Below, piece by piece: positions 56,382 to 64,000 of a stretch of 64,000 nt of DNA; position 1 is the stretch's first letter; each line of letters starts with the position of its first letter. The notes under the pieces are model-generated. The model ran no database searches and was not told the DNA's origin. It saw only the letters and a program-made list of their open reading frames with translations. Origin of the DNA: Herbaspirillum robiniae (GTDB taxonomy: Bacteria > Pseudomonadota > Gammaproteobacteria > Burkholderiales > Burkholderiaceae_D); NCBI RefSeq assembly GCF_002213415.1, contig NZ_NJGU01000001.1, forward strand, positions 62,001 through 126,000, in the 5' to 3' direction. A program made the position numbers and the translations under genes.

Positions 56382-56876
56382 ATGATGCCATTCAACGTAT
56401 TCATCGACACCGAGTTCACCGATTTTCTCGATCCGCAGTTGATCAGCATCGGTCTGGTCGCACAAAGCGGCGAGGAGTTTTACGCCGAGCTCCCCTACGA
56501 GGTTCGGGAATGCAGCGAGTTCGTCAAGGCTGCGGTCCTTCCGCTCTTGGGATACGCACCACATGCGGAAATGACCAAAGATGAGCTTCGCCTTCAGATG
56601 ACCAATTGGCTCAGGCTGGTACGGCCGAAGGACCAAGAAGTCTTCATTTGCTACGACTACCAGACGGATTGGGATCTCTTCTACGATGTATTGGATGGAC
56701 GGGTGCCGCCATGGTGTCGCCGCCGGCTTGTTGCTGACCGTATCAATGAGCTATTGCGGTACGAGTTCCACAAGCAGAATGAGCTGCCCGAGCACCACGC
56801 CCTCAATGACGCCAGGGCAAATTGCTACGCTTTTCGTGAACTGCCTCCGGCCTCTGCAGGCGAAACCATCGCTTAG
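56382..56876 (+). CDS. Rv2179c-like 3'-5' exoribonuclease
   Basis: 164 residues. DEDDh-type motifs: D9 and E11 in FIDTEFTDFLDPQLISIGLV, Asp in CYDYQTDWDLFYD, His/Asp in PEHHALNDARANCYAF. The N-terminal signature matches the Rv2179c-type RNase family. ATG 56382 lies after AAGGGACCAG; ATG 56385 is also possible. Second gene of a two-exonuclease unit inside the mobile region. Confidence 0.87.
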   Translation: MMPFNVFIDTEFTDFLDPQLISIGLVAQSGEEFYAELPYEVRECSEFVKAAVLPLLGYAPHAEMTKDELRLQMTNWLRLVRPKDQEVFICYDYQTDWDLFYDVLDGRVPPWCRRRLVADRINELLRYEFHKQNELPEHHALNDARANCYAFRELPPASAGETIA

Positions 56877-56903
56877 ATCGTCGGGACAGCACTGGAGACG
56901 CTG

Positions 56904-58283
56904 CTAGAACGTCATATTAGGGAATCGCAGAGTGAAGCGCGTTTTTCCCTGTGACGAGTGTACGGTGACGTCCCCTTGGTGGGCCCGCATAATAGCCTGC
57001 GTGATGGATAAGCCTAATCCAGCGGAATCGGTATCAAGCTTGGTGCGGGACTTGTCTGCTCGGTAGAACCGATCAAACAAGTGAGGAAGATGCTCCGCCG
57101 GGATCTCCGGGCCGTCATTCTCGACGGCTACCAGCACGTCGCCGTCAGACCTCGCTATCGACACTGCGATGCTTCCGGCCGCTGGCGTGTAGCGCATGGC
57201 ATTGGAGATCAGGTTGCTCAACGCGCGGCGGACCATCAGACGATCTCCCCTGACGATGGCATCGCCCGTCAACTGCAGATTCACGCCTTTTTCCTCTGCC
57301 AAGGCATCATAGAAGTCTAAAAGCTCGGTAATTTCCTCCTGGAGCTTGAGCGGCTCATGGCTCGGCAGGCTGATACCGTTTTCCGTCTGGGCCAGGAACA
57401 GCATGTCGGAAATGGTTCTGGCCAGCCGCTGCAGTTCCTCGGCGTTCGAGGAAAGTGTGTCCCGGTAGGCCTCATTGGTGCGCTGCTGGGTCAAGACCAC
57501 ATCCGTTTGCGTGAGCAAGTTGGTGATTGGCGTGCGCAGCTCGTGGGCGATATCGGTCGAAAAGTTGGTGATGCGATGGAAGTCTTGCTGGAGACGTTCC
57601 AGCATGGCATTCAGCTTGGCCGCCAGGTCGGCGATTTCAACCGGCAACGTCTCGATGGGCATGCGTTCGCCAAAGTTATGCGAAGAAACGGCTTGCACTT
57701 TATCCGACATCGCTCGTAGCGGGGCTAACCCACGCCGAGCGGCCCACCAGCTGAGCAAGACCACAATCACTGCGGATCCCGCCACATACAAAATCAACGT
57801 CGTCTGGAAATTGCGCATGAAGTGGTCATGGATTTCCGTATCGACCGCAACAATGACTTCCAGCTGCTCGCCGCTTTTGTCGTCCTTCAAGTAGGCTTTG
57901 ATCGCCTGAAATTCCTGATTCTGGCCTGCATCGACGGAGAACGAATGACTGCTGGCTACACGTTTGGCTGCCGCCAGGATTGGCTGGGTCGCGTCGGCAA
58001 GGGTCGAATACATGGGCCGGCCATCGATCGAACTGATGTGAACGAAAAAGCCCGGGTGATTGTGCAATGCTTCGCCGAACGTGCTGGTAATGGCACCGGC
58101 ACCGCGCTCGTTGACCACCATGCGGATGAGCTCAAGCTCCTTTTCAAGCAGCTGTTCGTCCTGATCGGTGAAGTGCTTGGCCACGGTGGACATGATGAGC
58201 AGCCCAAGCCCCACCAGCACAACCGTAGATGCCAGGGCAAACAGCGCAGTGAGGCGAACGGTCAGGGACCGTTGGCGAATCAC
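56904..58283 (-). CDS. copS: heavy-metal (copper) sensor histidine kinase
   Basis: 459 residues. Two membrane helices (about 12-35 and 160-182) enclose a periplasmic metal-sensing domain. HAMP follows, then H-box [20 protein letters not shown] (H247), and the ATP-binding motifs [26 protein letters not shown] and [10 protein letters not shown]. CusS/CopS/IrlB type. Coupled to copR by a 4-bp overlap. Phosphorylates CopR when periplasmic copper rises. Confidence 0.94.
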   Translation of the reverse strand: MIRQRSLTVRLTALFALASTVVLVGLGLLIMSTVAKHFTDQDEQLLEKELELIRMVVNERGAGAITSTFGEALHNHPGFFVHISSIDGRPMYSTLADATQPILAAAKRVASSHSFSVDAGQNQEFQAIKAYLKDDKSGEQLEVIVAVDTEIHDHFMRNFQTTLILYVAGSAVIVVLLSWWAARRGLAPLRAMSDKVQAVSSHNFGERMPIETLPVEIADLAAKLNAMLERLQQDFHRITNFSTDIAHELRTPITNLLTQTDVVLTQQRTNEAYRDTLSSNAEELQRLARTISDMLFLAQTENGISLPSHEPLKLQEEITELLDFYDALAEEKGVNLQLTGDAIVRGDRLMVRRALSNLISNAMRYTPAAGSIAVSIARSDGDVLVAVENDGPEIPAEHLPHLFDRFYRADKSRTKLDTDSAGLGLSITQAIMRAHQGDVTVHSSQGKTRFTLRFPNMTF

Positions 58284-58975
58284 GCGGCGCTCCCGGGCGT
58301 GTCAGCATCATCCAGAATGTATCCCACTCCACGTACTGTCAAAATCAGCTTGTGCTCGAAACCGTCATCTACCTTGGCTCGCAGGCGTCGGATGGCCACA
58401 TCGATGACGTTGGAGTCACTATTGAAATTGATGTCCCAGATCTGGGATGCGATCAGTGAACGAGGCAGCACCTCACCACGGCGCCGTGCCAAGAATTCCA
58501 GTAACGCGAACTCCTTGCTCGTGAGTACCAACTTTCGGCCACCTCTGCTGGCGGAGCGTCGCGGGAGATCGAGCACCAGGTCAGCGACCGTCAAACGATC
58601 TTGCAGCACCACGTTGCTACCCCGGCGCAGCAAGGTGCGTACCCTGGCAAGCAGCTCAGAGAAGGCAAATGGTTTGACGAGATAGTCGTCTGCGCCCATT
58701 TCTAGGCCCTTGACTCTGTCGGAGACACTATCCCGCGCCGTCAGGAACAAGACCGGCACAGTCTTTTTGGCGTCACGAAGCGACTGGACGATACGCCAGC
58801 CATCCACATCGGGCAGCATGACGTCCAGGACGATCAAATCATAAGCTTCTGTCATGGCCAGGTGGTAGCCGTCCAGGCCATTCTTTGCCAAATCGACAAC
58901 AAATCCAGCTTCGCTAAGTCCGCGCTGAATGTATTCGCCCGTTTTGGGCTCATCTTCGACCACAAGAAGTTTCAT
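58280..58975 (-). CDS. copR: copper response regulator, OmpR type
   Basis: 231 residues. Receiver 1-115 with D51 ([14 protein letters not shown]) and [20 protein letters not shown], then an OmpR/PhoB winged helix ([47 protein letters not shown]). ATG 58975. Divergent from copA across 150 bp that holds a palindromic cop box, so it likely activates copABCD and its own operon. Confidence 0.95.
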   Translation of the reverse strand: MKLLVVEDEPKTGEYIQRGLSEAGFVVDLAKNGLDGYHLAMTEAYDLIVLDVMLPDVDGWRIVQSLRDAKKTVPVLFLTARDSVSDRVKGLEMGADDYLVKPFAFSELLARVRTLLRRGSNVVLQDRLTVADLVLDLPRRSASRGGRKLVLTSKEFALLEFLARRRGEVLPRSLIASQIWDINFNSDSNVIDVAIRRLRAKVDDGFEHKLILTVRGVGYILDDADTPGSAA

Positions 58976-59034
58976 TTTGAGAACACATAAGAAGATAGAC
59001 ACATGGTACGTCCAGTTCGCAAAGATGACGCGAT

Positions 59035-59052
59035 CATTACAGGAATGTAATG
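59035..59052. promoter_or_regulatory. cop box (CopR operator)
   Basis: CATTACAGGAATGTAATG is a perfect 7-4-7 inverted repeat in the copR-copA divergent spacer. It matches the general cop/cus box pattern of CopR/CusR-type regulators (ATTACA-N4-TGTAAT). It lies about 75 bp before the copA start. Confidence 0.75.
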
Positions 59053-59125
59053 CGCGGGTAATCCGACTGATCGCCAACTCTACTTATCATCAGCGCCATA
59101 TCCCCATTTCGGAGAGATTCATCCT

Positions 59126-61009
59126 ATGTCGAACTCATCGTCCCCTTTGAACTCCCGCCGCCGTTTTGTCAAAGGGTTGGCCGCTGGAGGTGTCCTTTTG
59201 GGACTGTCGTCGCGCGCCATGCAATCGATGGCGCAGGTGGCTGAAAACCCAGCGAGCCCTTCGGCGGCGCCCATTCTCACAGGTAATGTATTTGACCTGG
59301 TGATCGCAGAATCGCCAGTCAATTTCACGGGCAAACAGACCGTCGCTACGACGATCAACGGCTCCCTGCCGGGACCTACGTTGCGCTGGAAAGAAGGCGA
59401 AATGGTCACCATCAACGTCACCAATAAGCTGCGGGAACACACCTCCATCCACTGGCACGGCATTATTTTGCCGTTCCAGATGGATGGCGTGCCAGGCATC
59501 AGCTTTGCTGGCATCGCTCCTGGCGAGACCTTCACGTACAAATTCAAGGTCAAGCAAAGCGGCACCTACTGGTATCACTCCCACTCGGGGATGCAAGAAC
59601 AAACCGGGATGTACGGCGCTATCGTCATCGATCCGGCGGATGCCGGTAAGAAGCTGGCAGATCGGGAGCATGTGATTCTGTTCTCTGACTGGATGGATGA
59701 AAATCCGATGTCGGTGCTCTCCAAGCTCAAGAAGCAAGGCGATTTCTACAATCTAAATCGCCTGACGGCCGGCGATTTTGTCCGCGACGCCCGCAAAGCT
59801 GGCGTGAAGGCAGCTATGGACAATCGTGCGATGTGGAATGAGATGCGCATGAACCCCACTGACCTGGGCGATTTGTCTGCGGCTGCCTTGACCTACCTAG
59901 CTAATGGCGTCACGCCGGCAGGCAACTGGACCGCATTGTTCAAGCCCGGTGAGAAAGTCCGCCTGCGCTGTATCAATGGATCTGGCAACACCTTCTATGA
60001 CGTACGAATTCCCGGATTGAAGTTGAAGGTGGTTCAGGTCGACGGCGTGGATATCGAGCCGGTGAGCGTGGACGAATTCCGCTTCGGCCCGGGCGAAACC
60101 TGTGACGTGGTAGTCGAGCCCAAGGACGACGCATACACCGTGTTTGCCCAGTCCATGGAGCGTACTGGCTACGCTCGTGGCACGCTGGCAACTCGCGCCG
60201 GACTGACGGCACCGGTGCCCGCAGTCGACAAGCCGGAGTGGCTCAGCATGGGCGACATGATGGGCGACATGTCCTCGATGTCCGGTATGGATCATGGGGC
60301 TATGGGCCACATGAATCACGGTGCGATGGCGGGGATGTCCTCCATGAGCGGCATGGACTCGATGTCGAGCATGGATAGCATGGACAGTATGGAGTCCATG
60401 GACGGCAAAACTGGGGTGCAACCGATGCAGGGGATGGATCATAGCCAGCACCAGATGGCTCCGGCCAATCCTCTGAAGGTGCCCAGCAAGAAAGCTCGCC
60501 ATGCCAAGACAGAATATGGTCCCAGCACCGACGCCCGGGTCGATAGTGCTCGTACCAATCTGGATGATCCAGGGGTTGGCTTACGTAACAATGGCCGCCG
60601 CGTACTGACCTTGGCCGACATGCACACGATTGGCGGCCCGCTCGACAACCGTGGCGCCGAGCGTGAAGTCGAACTGCATCTGACCGGCAATATGGAGCGT
60701 TACGCCTGGTCGCTTGATGGCTTGGAGTTCGGCAAGTCCACGCCCATTCATTTCCGCTATGGCGAACGCCTGCGTGTCATCCTGCATAACGACTCCATGA
60801 TGACGCACCCTATGCACTTGCACGGGCTGTGGAGCGAGCTGGAGACGCCCAACGGGGATTTCCTCGCTCGACGTCACACCATTCCGGTACAGCCTGCCCA
60901 GCGTATCAGTTTCCTGGTCACAGCGGATGCTCTAGGCCGTTGGGCCTGGCATTGCCACCTCATGTACCACATGGATATGGGCATGTTCCGTGAAGTCGTC
61001 GTCAGCTAA
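59126..61009 (+). CDS. copA: multicopper oxidase, copper resistance protein CopA
   Basis: 627 residues. Tat signal (NSRRRFVKGLAAGGVLLG). Copper ligands appear as HWHGI, YWYHSHSG, HPMHLHGLW and AWHCHLMYHMDMGM, giving type 1, 2 and 3 sites. A long Met-rich insert (about 372-440) with MGDM, SMSGMD and MDSM repeats should bind Cu(I). Periplasmic, oxidises Cu(I) to Cu(II). First gene of copABCD, ATG after CGGAGAG. Confidence 0.96.
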   Translation: MSNSSSPLNSRRRFVKGLAAGGVLLGLSSRAMQSMAQVAENPASPSAAPILTGNVFDLVIAESPVNFTGKQTVATTINGSLPGPTLRWKEGEMVTINVTNKLREHTSIHWHGIILPFQMDGVPGISFAGIAPGETFTYKFKVKQSGTYWYHSHSGMQEQTGMYGAIVIDPADAGKKLADREHVILFSDWMDENPMSVLSKLKKQGDFYNLNRLTAGDFVRDARKAGVKAAMDNRAMWNEMRMNPTDLGDLSAAALTYLANGVTPAGNWTALFKPGEKVRLRCINGSGNTFYDVRIPGLKLKVVQVDGVDIEPVSVDEFRFGPGETCDVVVEPKDDAYTVFAQSMERTGYARGTLATRAGLTAPVPAVDKPEWLSMGDMMGDMSSMSGMDHGAMGHMNHGAMAGMSSMSGMDSMSSMDSMDSMESMDGKTGVQPMQGMDHSQHQMAPANPLKVPSKKARHAKTEYGPSTDARVDSARTNLDDPGVGLRNNGRRVLTLADMHTIGGPLDNRGAEREVELHLTGNMERYAWSLDGLEFGKSTPIHFRYGERLRVILHNDSMMTHPMHLHGLWSELETPNGDFLARRHTIPVQPAQRISFLVTADALGRWAWHCHLMYHMDMGMFREVVVS

Positions 61010-61039
61010 CCAGGACCTGCACCGAAAGGCATATTTAGA

Positions 61040-62047
61040 ATGACTCTTACCCGCTATTCAACTCAGATTCTCCTACTGGCCCTTGCATCCGCGAGCATGA
61101 ACGCAGCATTGGCCCAGTCTCACGAAGGCCATGCCGCGCCTGCGGCTGGCTCTACCTCCCAGCCGGCAGTTACTACTATGGATAGCATGGACTCCATGGA
61201 CGGCGCCACTGCCAAAACGGCGGGATCAGTGGATCATGGGGCGATGAACCATGCCGGCATGAACCATGGTGGTATGGACATGGGTGGCATGGATATGGGC
61301 TCCAGCTCGACAGCGCCCGCGGATGCCCGTGATCCACATGGCTATTCCAATGGCTACACTCTCAATACGGGTCCCTATGCCCAGAAGGACACCAGCGCAT
61401 TGATGATGTCGGACATGCATTCCTTCGGTTCCTTCCTGGTCGACCGCCTGGAGCGTGTTCATACTCGCAATGGGAACTCTGTGGCCTACGATACACAAGG
61501 CTGGGTCGGTAATTCGTACGACAAGTTCTACGTCAAAGCCGAAGGTGATATCGAACAAGGCCGCGTGGGCGATTCCCGTACCGAGTTGCTGTGGAGTCAT
61601 GCGATTACGCCGTATTGGGACAGCCAGCTAGGACTGCGCGTCGACGTCGGCAGCAATAGACCAGGCCGCAATTGGCTCGCTTTCGGCGTTCACGGATTGG
61701 CCCCGTACTGGTTTGAAGTGGAAGCAACTGGCTACGTTGGAGAACAAGGGCGTACCGCCTTGCGCCTGGCCGCCGAATATGAAGTATTGCTGAACCAGCG
61801 CTGGGTACTTCAACCCCGCATCGAAGCCAACTTGTACGGAAAAGAAGATCCAGAGCTTGGCATCGGGCGTGGCCTGTCCAGTGCCGCCTTTGGTGTTCGA
61901 CTGCGGTATGAACTTTCGCGTCAGTTCGCCCCTTACGTCGGCATCGAACGTACCCAGAGTTTTGGCCGTACAGCCAGTTTCGTACGTGGTGCCGGCGGCT
62001 ATGTCGGTGAAACCAGGCTTGTGGCCGGCGTACGCATTTTGTTCTGA
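61040..62047 (+). CDS. copB: copper resistance protein CopB, outer membrane
   Basis: 335 residues. Signal peptide 1-25 (ALASASMNAALAQS). A Met/His-rich region (about 40-95: MDSMDSMDG, GMNHGGMDMGGMDMG) is followed by the CopB beta-barrel domain (YDKFYVKAEGDIEQGRVGDS; LGLRVDVGSNRPGRNWLAFG; FGVRLRYELSRQFAPYVGIE). Predicted outer-membrane copper-binding or export protein. Confidence 0.95.
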   Translation: MTLTRYSTQILLLALASASMNAALAQSHEGHAAPAAGSTSQPAVTTMDSMDSMDGATAKTAGSVDHGAMNHAGMNHGGMDMGGMDMGSSSTAPADARDPHGYSNGYTLNTGPYAQKDTSALMMSDMHSFGSFLVDRLERVHTRNGNSVAYDTQGWVGNSYDKFYVKAEGDIEQGRVGDSRTELLWSHAITPYWDSQLGLRVDVGSNRPGRNWLAFGVHGLAPYWFEVEATGYVGEQGRTALRLAAEYEVLLNQRWVLQPRIEANLYGKEDPELGIGRGLSSAAFGVRLRYELSRQFAPYVGIERTQSFGRTASFVRGAGGYVGETRLVAGVRILF

Positions 62048-62093
62048 GTCTCCACTTTTATAACTCTCCACAACATCTCCAAGGAGTATCGCC

Positions 62094-62480
62094 ATGTCTT
62101 ACCAGTCTCTCTTCGCCAAAACAGCCGTCACAATCGCTGCATTCGCTTTCGCTACCGCTGCTTTCGCTCACCCGAAGCTGCTCGGCTCGACTCCCGAAGA
62201 CAACTCGACAGTGAGTGCGCCGGAAAAGATCGAGCTGCACTTCTCGGAAAATCTCTCCAAGCAGTTCTCCGGCGCCAGCCTCTTGATGACCAGCATGCCC
62301 GGGATGAACCATGGATCGCCAATGAAGATGGCGTCCAAAGTGTCGGGTTCGGATGATCCCAAGACCATGGTAATCACACCGAACCAACCACTGATGCCGG
62401 GCGTGTACAGCATCGAATGGCGCGCGGTCTCGTCGGACACCCATCCGATCACCGGCAAGATCACTTTCACGGTGAAGTGA
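62094..62480 (+). CDS. copC: periplasmic copper-binding protein CopC
   Basis: 128 residues. Signal peptide 1-25 (ending FAFATAAFA|HP), so the mature protein begins with His as in Cu(II)-binding CopC. Cupredoxin-like fold with LLGSTPEDNSTVSAPEKIEL, a Met cluster (MTSMPGMNHGSPMKM) for Cu(I), and YSIEWRAVSSDTHPITGKI. ATG after AAGGAGTATCGCC. Confidence 0.96.
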   Translation: MSYQSLFAKTAVTIAAFAFATAAFAHPKLLGSTPEDNSTVSAPEKIELHFSENLSKQFSGASLLMTSMPGMNHGSPMKMASKVSGSDDPKTMVITPNQPLMPGVYSIEWRAVSSDTHPITGKITFTVK

Positions 62481-62487
62481 GCAGATA

Positions 62488-63411
62488 ATGGACGGGATGA
62501 CCGTTTTGGTGCGCTTTGCGCTGTATTTGGACTTAATGCTTGTTTTTGGCCTGCCGCTGTTTCAGCTGCATGCACTGCGCCAGCCTGAGCGTTCATCCCC
62601 CTTGGGTAAGAAGTTCTCCATATTGACGGCCAGCGCGGCCGTCATCGGCTTAGCGCTGTCGGTGGTGAGCATGCTTCTCATGACCAAGGCCATGACCGGC
62701 GCTGCCGACATCAGCTCGATTGAACAGCACATGTTCGAGATGATGTTGACGGACACTTCCTTTGGCATGGCGTGGTGCCTTCGGATGGCGATGTTGCTCG
62801 TGGTCATCATGGCTGCGCTAATGTCGAGTGCACGGCCGACCGCGAGCGCAGTTCTGATGAGCGCAGCGGGGGGGACGGCCTTGGCCACACTGTCCTGGGC
62901 TGGTCACGGCGCCATGGACGAAGGTGTCCGCGGACAGGTTCACCTGATTGCCGACATCATCCATCTGCTCGCCGCTGGCGGCTGGGTAGGTGCGCTGGCA
63001 GCGTTCATCCTGATGTTGGTTCTGCGTTATGGCAACGACCCGGCAGATGTTTCCCTGCTCAGCCGAACGCTCAATGGCTTTGCACTGATGGGTACACTGA
63101 TCGTTGGATCTTTAGTGATCACAGGTGCGCTCAACTACTGGCTGATTGTCGGCCCCACCGTTACAGGGCTTCTCTCTTCTCCCTACGGGCAACTATTGAT
63201 CGCCAAGCTCGTCCTGTTCGGCATGATGCTGGCTCTGGCTGCCGCAAATCGCTACCGCTTGAGTCCGTTGCTGGAACGAGTCCATGTTTCGGGAGAACAC
63301 GCCACGGCGATTGCGGCTCTACGCAGAAGCCTTTTCGTCGAAACCTGCTGCGCTTTCCTGATTCTGGCGCTGGTCGCCTGGCTCGGCACCTTGGGGCCGA
63401 TGACTGAATAA
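62488..63411 (+). CDS. copD: copper resistance protein CopD, inner membrane
   Basis: 307 residues with about eight membrane helices. CopD domain features are GGTALATLSWAGHGAMDEG, ADIIHLLAAGGWVGALAAF and the paired His in SWAGH and IIHLLA. Thought to move copper from CopC across the inner membrane. Starts 7 bp after copC. Confidence 0.94.
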   Translation: MDGMTVLVRFALYLDLMLVFGLPLFQLHALRQPERSSPLGKKFSILTASAAVIGLALSVVSMLLMTKAMTGAADISSIEQHMFEMMLTDTSFGMAWCLRMAMLLVVIMAALMSSARPTASAVLMSAAGGTALATLSWAGHGAMDEGVRGQVHLIADIIHLLAAGGWVGALAAFILMLVLRYGNDPADVSLLSRTLNGFALMGTLIVGSLVITGALNYWLIVGPTVTGLLSSPYGQLLIAKLVLFGMMLALAAANRYRLSPLLERVHVSGEHATAIAALRRSLFVETCCAFLILALVAWLGTLGPMTE

Positions 63412-63482
63412 GTTCACCCCTAGGGCGAGACAGAGTTGCATGATGGGGGAAGATTGAGGCCCCATATCGTAAAAGGAAAAAG

Positions 63483-63899
63483 ATGAAAAAGTTCGTCCTA
63501 GCGAGCCTGCTCGCTCTGACCTCTGTTGCTGCGCACGCGGCTGGGGAGGCTATCACGGTGTATAAAGACCCGGATTGCGGCTGCTGCACGGCTTGGGTAG
63601 AACACATGAACCAGGCCGGCTACAAGCTCAATGTCATTGACCGCAAAGAGATGCCGGCGATCAAAAAGCGCCTGGGCGTACCTGAATCACTTCAGTCCTG
63701 CCATACCGCCGTTGTTGAAGCAACGGGCCAGGTGATCGAAGGCCATGTTCCGGCCCCAGCGGTGGCCAAACTCATCGCATCCCGATCGACAAAAGGTGTC
63801 GCGGTACCAGGTATGCCCCTCAACTCACCCGGGATGGGAAAGATGGATGGGAAGTTGGTCACGGTCGACCTTGCCGGCAATGAATTCTCACGAAATTAA
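63483..63899 (+). CDS. DUF411-family metal-binding protein (CopG-like)
   Basis: 138 residues. Signal peptide 1-20 (SLLALTSVAAHAA). Thioredoxin-like DUF411 fold with the CxCC motif in YKDPDCGCCTAWVEHM and a further Cys in LQSCHTAVVE. Common next to copper-resistance genes, where it is thought to bind or reduce copper in the periplasm. AAAAGGAAAAAG before the ATG. 71 bp after copD. Confidence 0.93.
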   Translation: MKKFVLASLLALTSVAAHAAGEAITVYKDPDCGCCTAWVEHMNQAGYKLNVIDRKEMPAIKKRLGVPESLQSCHTAVVEATGQVIEGHVPAPAVAKLIASRSTKGVAVPGMPLNSPGMGKMDGKLVTVDLAGNEFSRN

Positions 63900-63902
63900 T
63901 CG

Positions 63903-64000
63903 TTAACCGTACTCTGGGATCCGTTTCGTCTGGAGCAGGCTGGCCAGTGTTTTCATATAGCCTTGACTTGCATCACTGGACCTCAAAGGTATGTCTGACC
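63903..64000 (-). CDS. possible C-terminal fragment of an unidentified gene, cut by window edge
   Basis: A minus-strand frame open from the window edge to TAA at 63905-63903 (about 32 codons, ending LLQTKRIPEYG). Composition is protein-like, but it is too short to assign. It would converge on the DUF411 gene with a 3-bp gap. Confidence 0.3.
   Translation of the reverse strand, partial: SDIPLRSSDASQGYMKTLASLLQTKRIPEYG

Larger units (their letters stand above)
51742..64000. mobile_element. left part of a Tn3-family (Tn4651-like) transposon with copper cargo, right end outside window
   Basis: From the G-run at 51742 rightwards the DNA is visibly lower in GC than the 50 kb before it. It starts with a terminal-repeat-like sequence, then tnpC and tnpA, then accessory genes including copSR and copABCD. 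No matching inverted end is found up to 64000, so the element (or several nested ones) continues beyond. The extent of cargo belonging to this transposon is inference. Confidence 0.55.

Overview
The window is a high-GC chromosomal segment from a Betaproteobacterium. The gene set (cyoABCD-SURF1-regBA, a compact bio operon, HAAT-type liv transporter, FecIR-type iron signalling) fits Burkholderiales, most likely Oxalobacteraceae/Herbaspirillum-like. That placement is inference from gene content, not a database match. About 51.7 kb is ordinary core or flexible chromosome. The last 12.3 kb is visibly lower in GC and looks like the left part of a Tn3-family transposon with copper cargo.

Layout. 1-4.0 kb: partial TonB-dependent siderophore receptor, FecR anti-sigma and FecI sigma, with a Fur-box-like site. 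4.2-6.9 kb: a divergent pair, an HTH-citrate synthase fusion and a family III CoA-transferase whose two halves appear in swapped order, around a perfect inverted repeat. 7-9.3 kb: lepB, a TetR regulator and a small membrane protein. 9.3-13 kb: a nuclease/phosphatase-fold protein, a phospholipase D-VTT fusion and two small hydrophilic proteins. 13.3-18.5 kb: a compact chemosensory-like operon with a membrane CheA-like kinase, a mini-chemoreceptor, two CheX-like phosphatases and CheY. 18.7-24.4 kb: PCC/DUF296 protein, DUF2000, YciI-AraC operon, class A beta-lactamase, zinc-ribbon metallopeptidase, spore-coat-U protein. 24.7-33.2 kb: MHS-type transporter, bo3 quinol oxidase operon with SURF1 and the redox pair RegB/RegA. 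33.3-40.4 kb: branched-chain amino acid type ABC transporter with fused permease, LOV (blue-light) hybrid kinase, unknown protein. 40.4-46.6 kb: biotin operon bioB-P450-bioF-bioA-bioD, divergent from a GntR regulator that is probably BioR. 46.7-51.7 kb: remnant of a MocR gene, AraC/SDR pair, two alpha/beta hydrolases flanking a MocR regulator.

51.74-64 kb: transposon end, tnpC-tnpA, an AbrB-like small protein, a cluster of perfect palindromes, two DEDDh exonucleases, copS-copR, then copABCD and a DUF411 protein. The right end of the element is outside the window.

The most unusual system is the 13.3-18.5 kb operon. It holds all the parts of a phosphorelay with its own phosphatases but no CheW, CheR or CheB, and its two CheX-like proteins end in the same six residues. 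Other points of note are the P450 inside the bio operon with BioR-type boxes on both divergent genes, the CoA-transferase domain order, the paired exonucleases behind stacked palindromes, and a hydrolase that has lost its nucleophilic serine.
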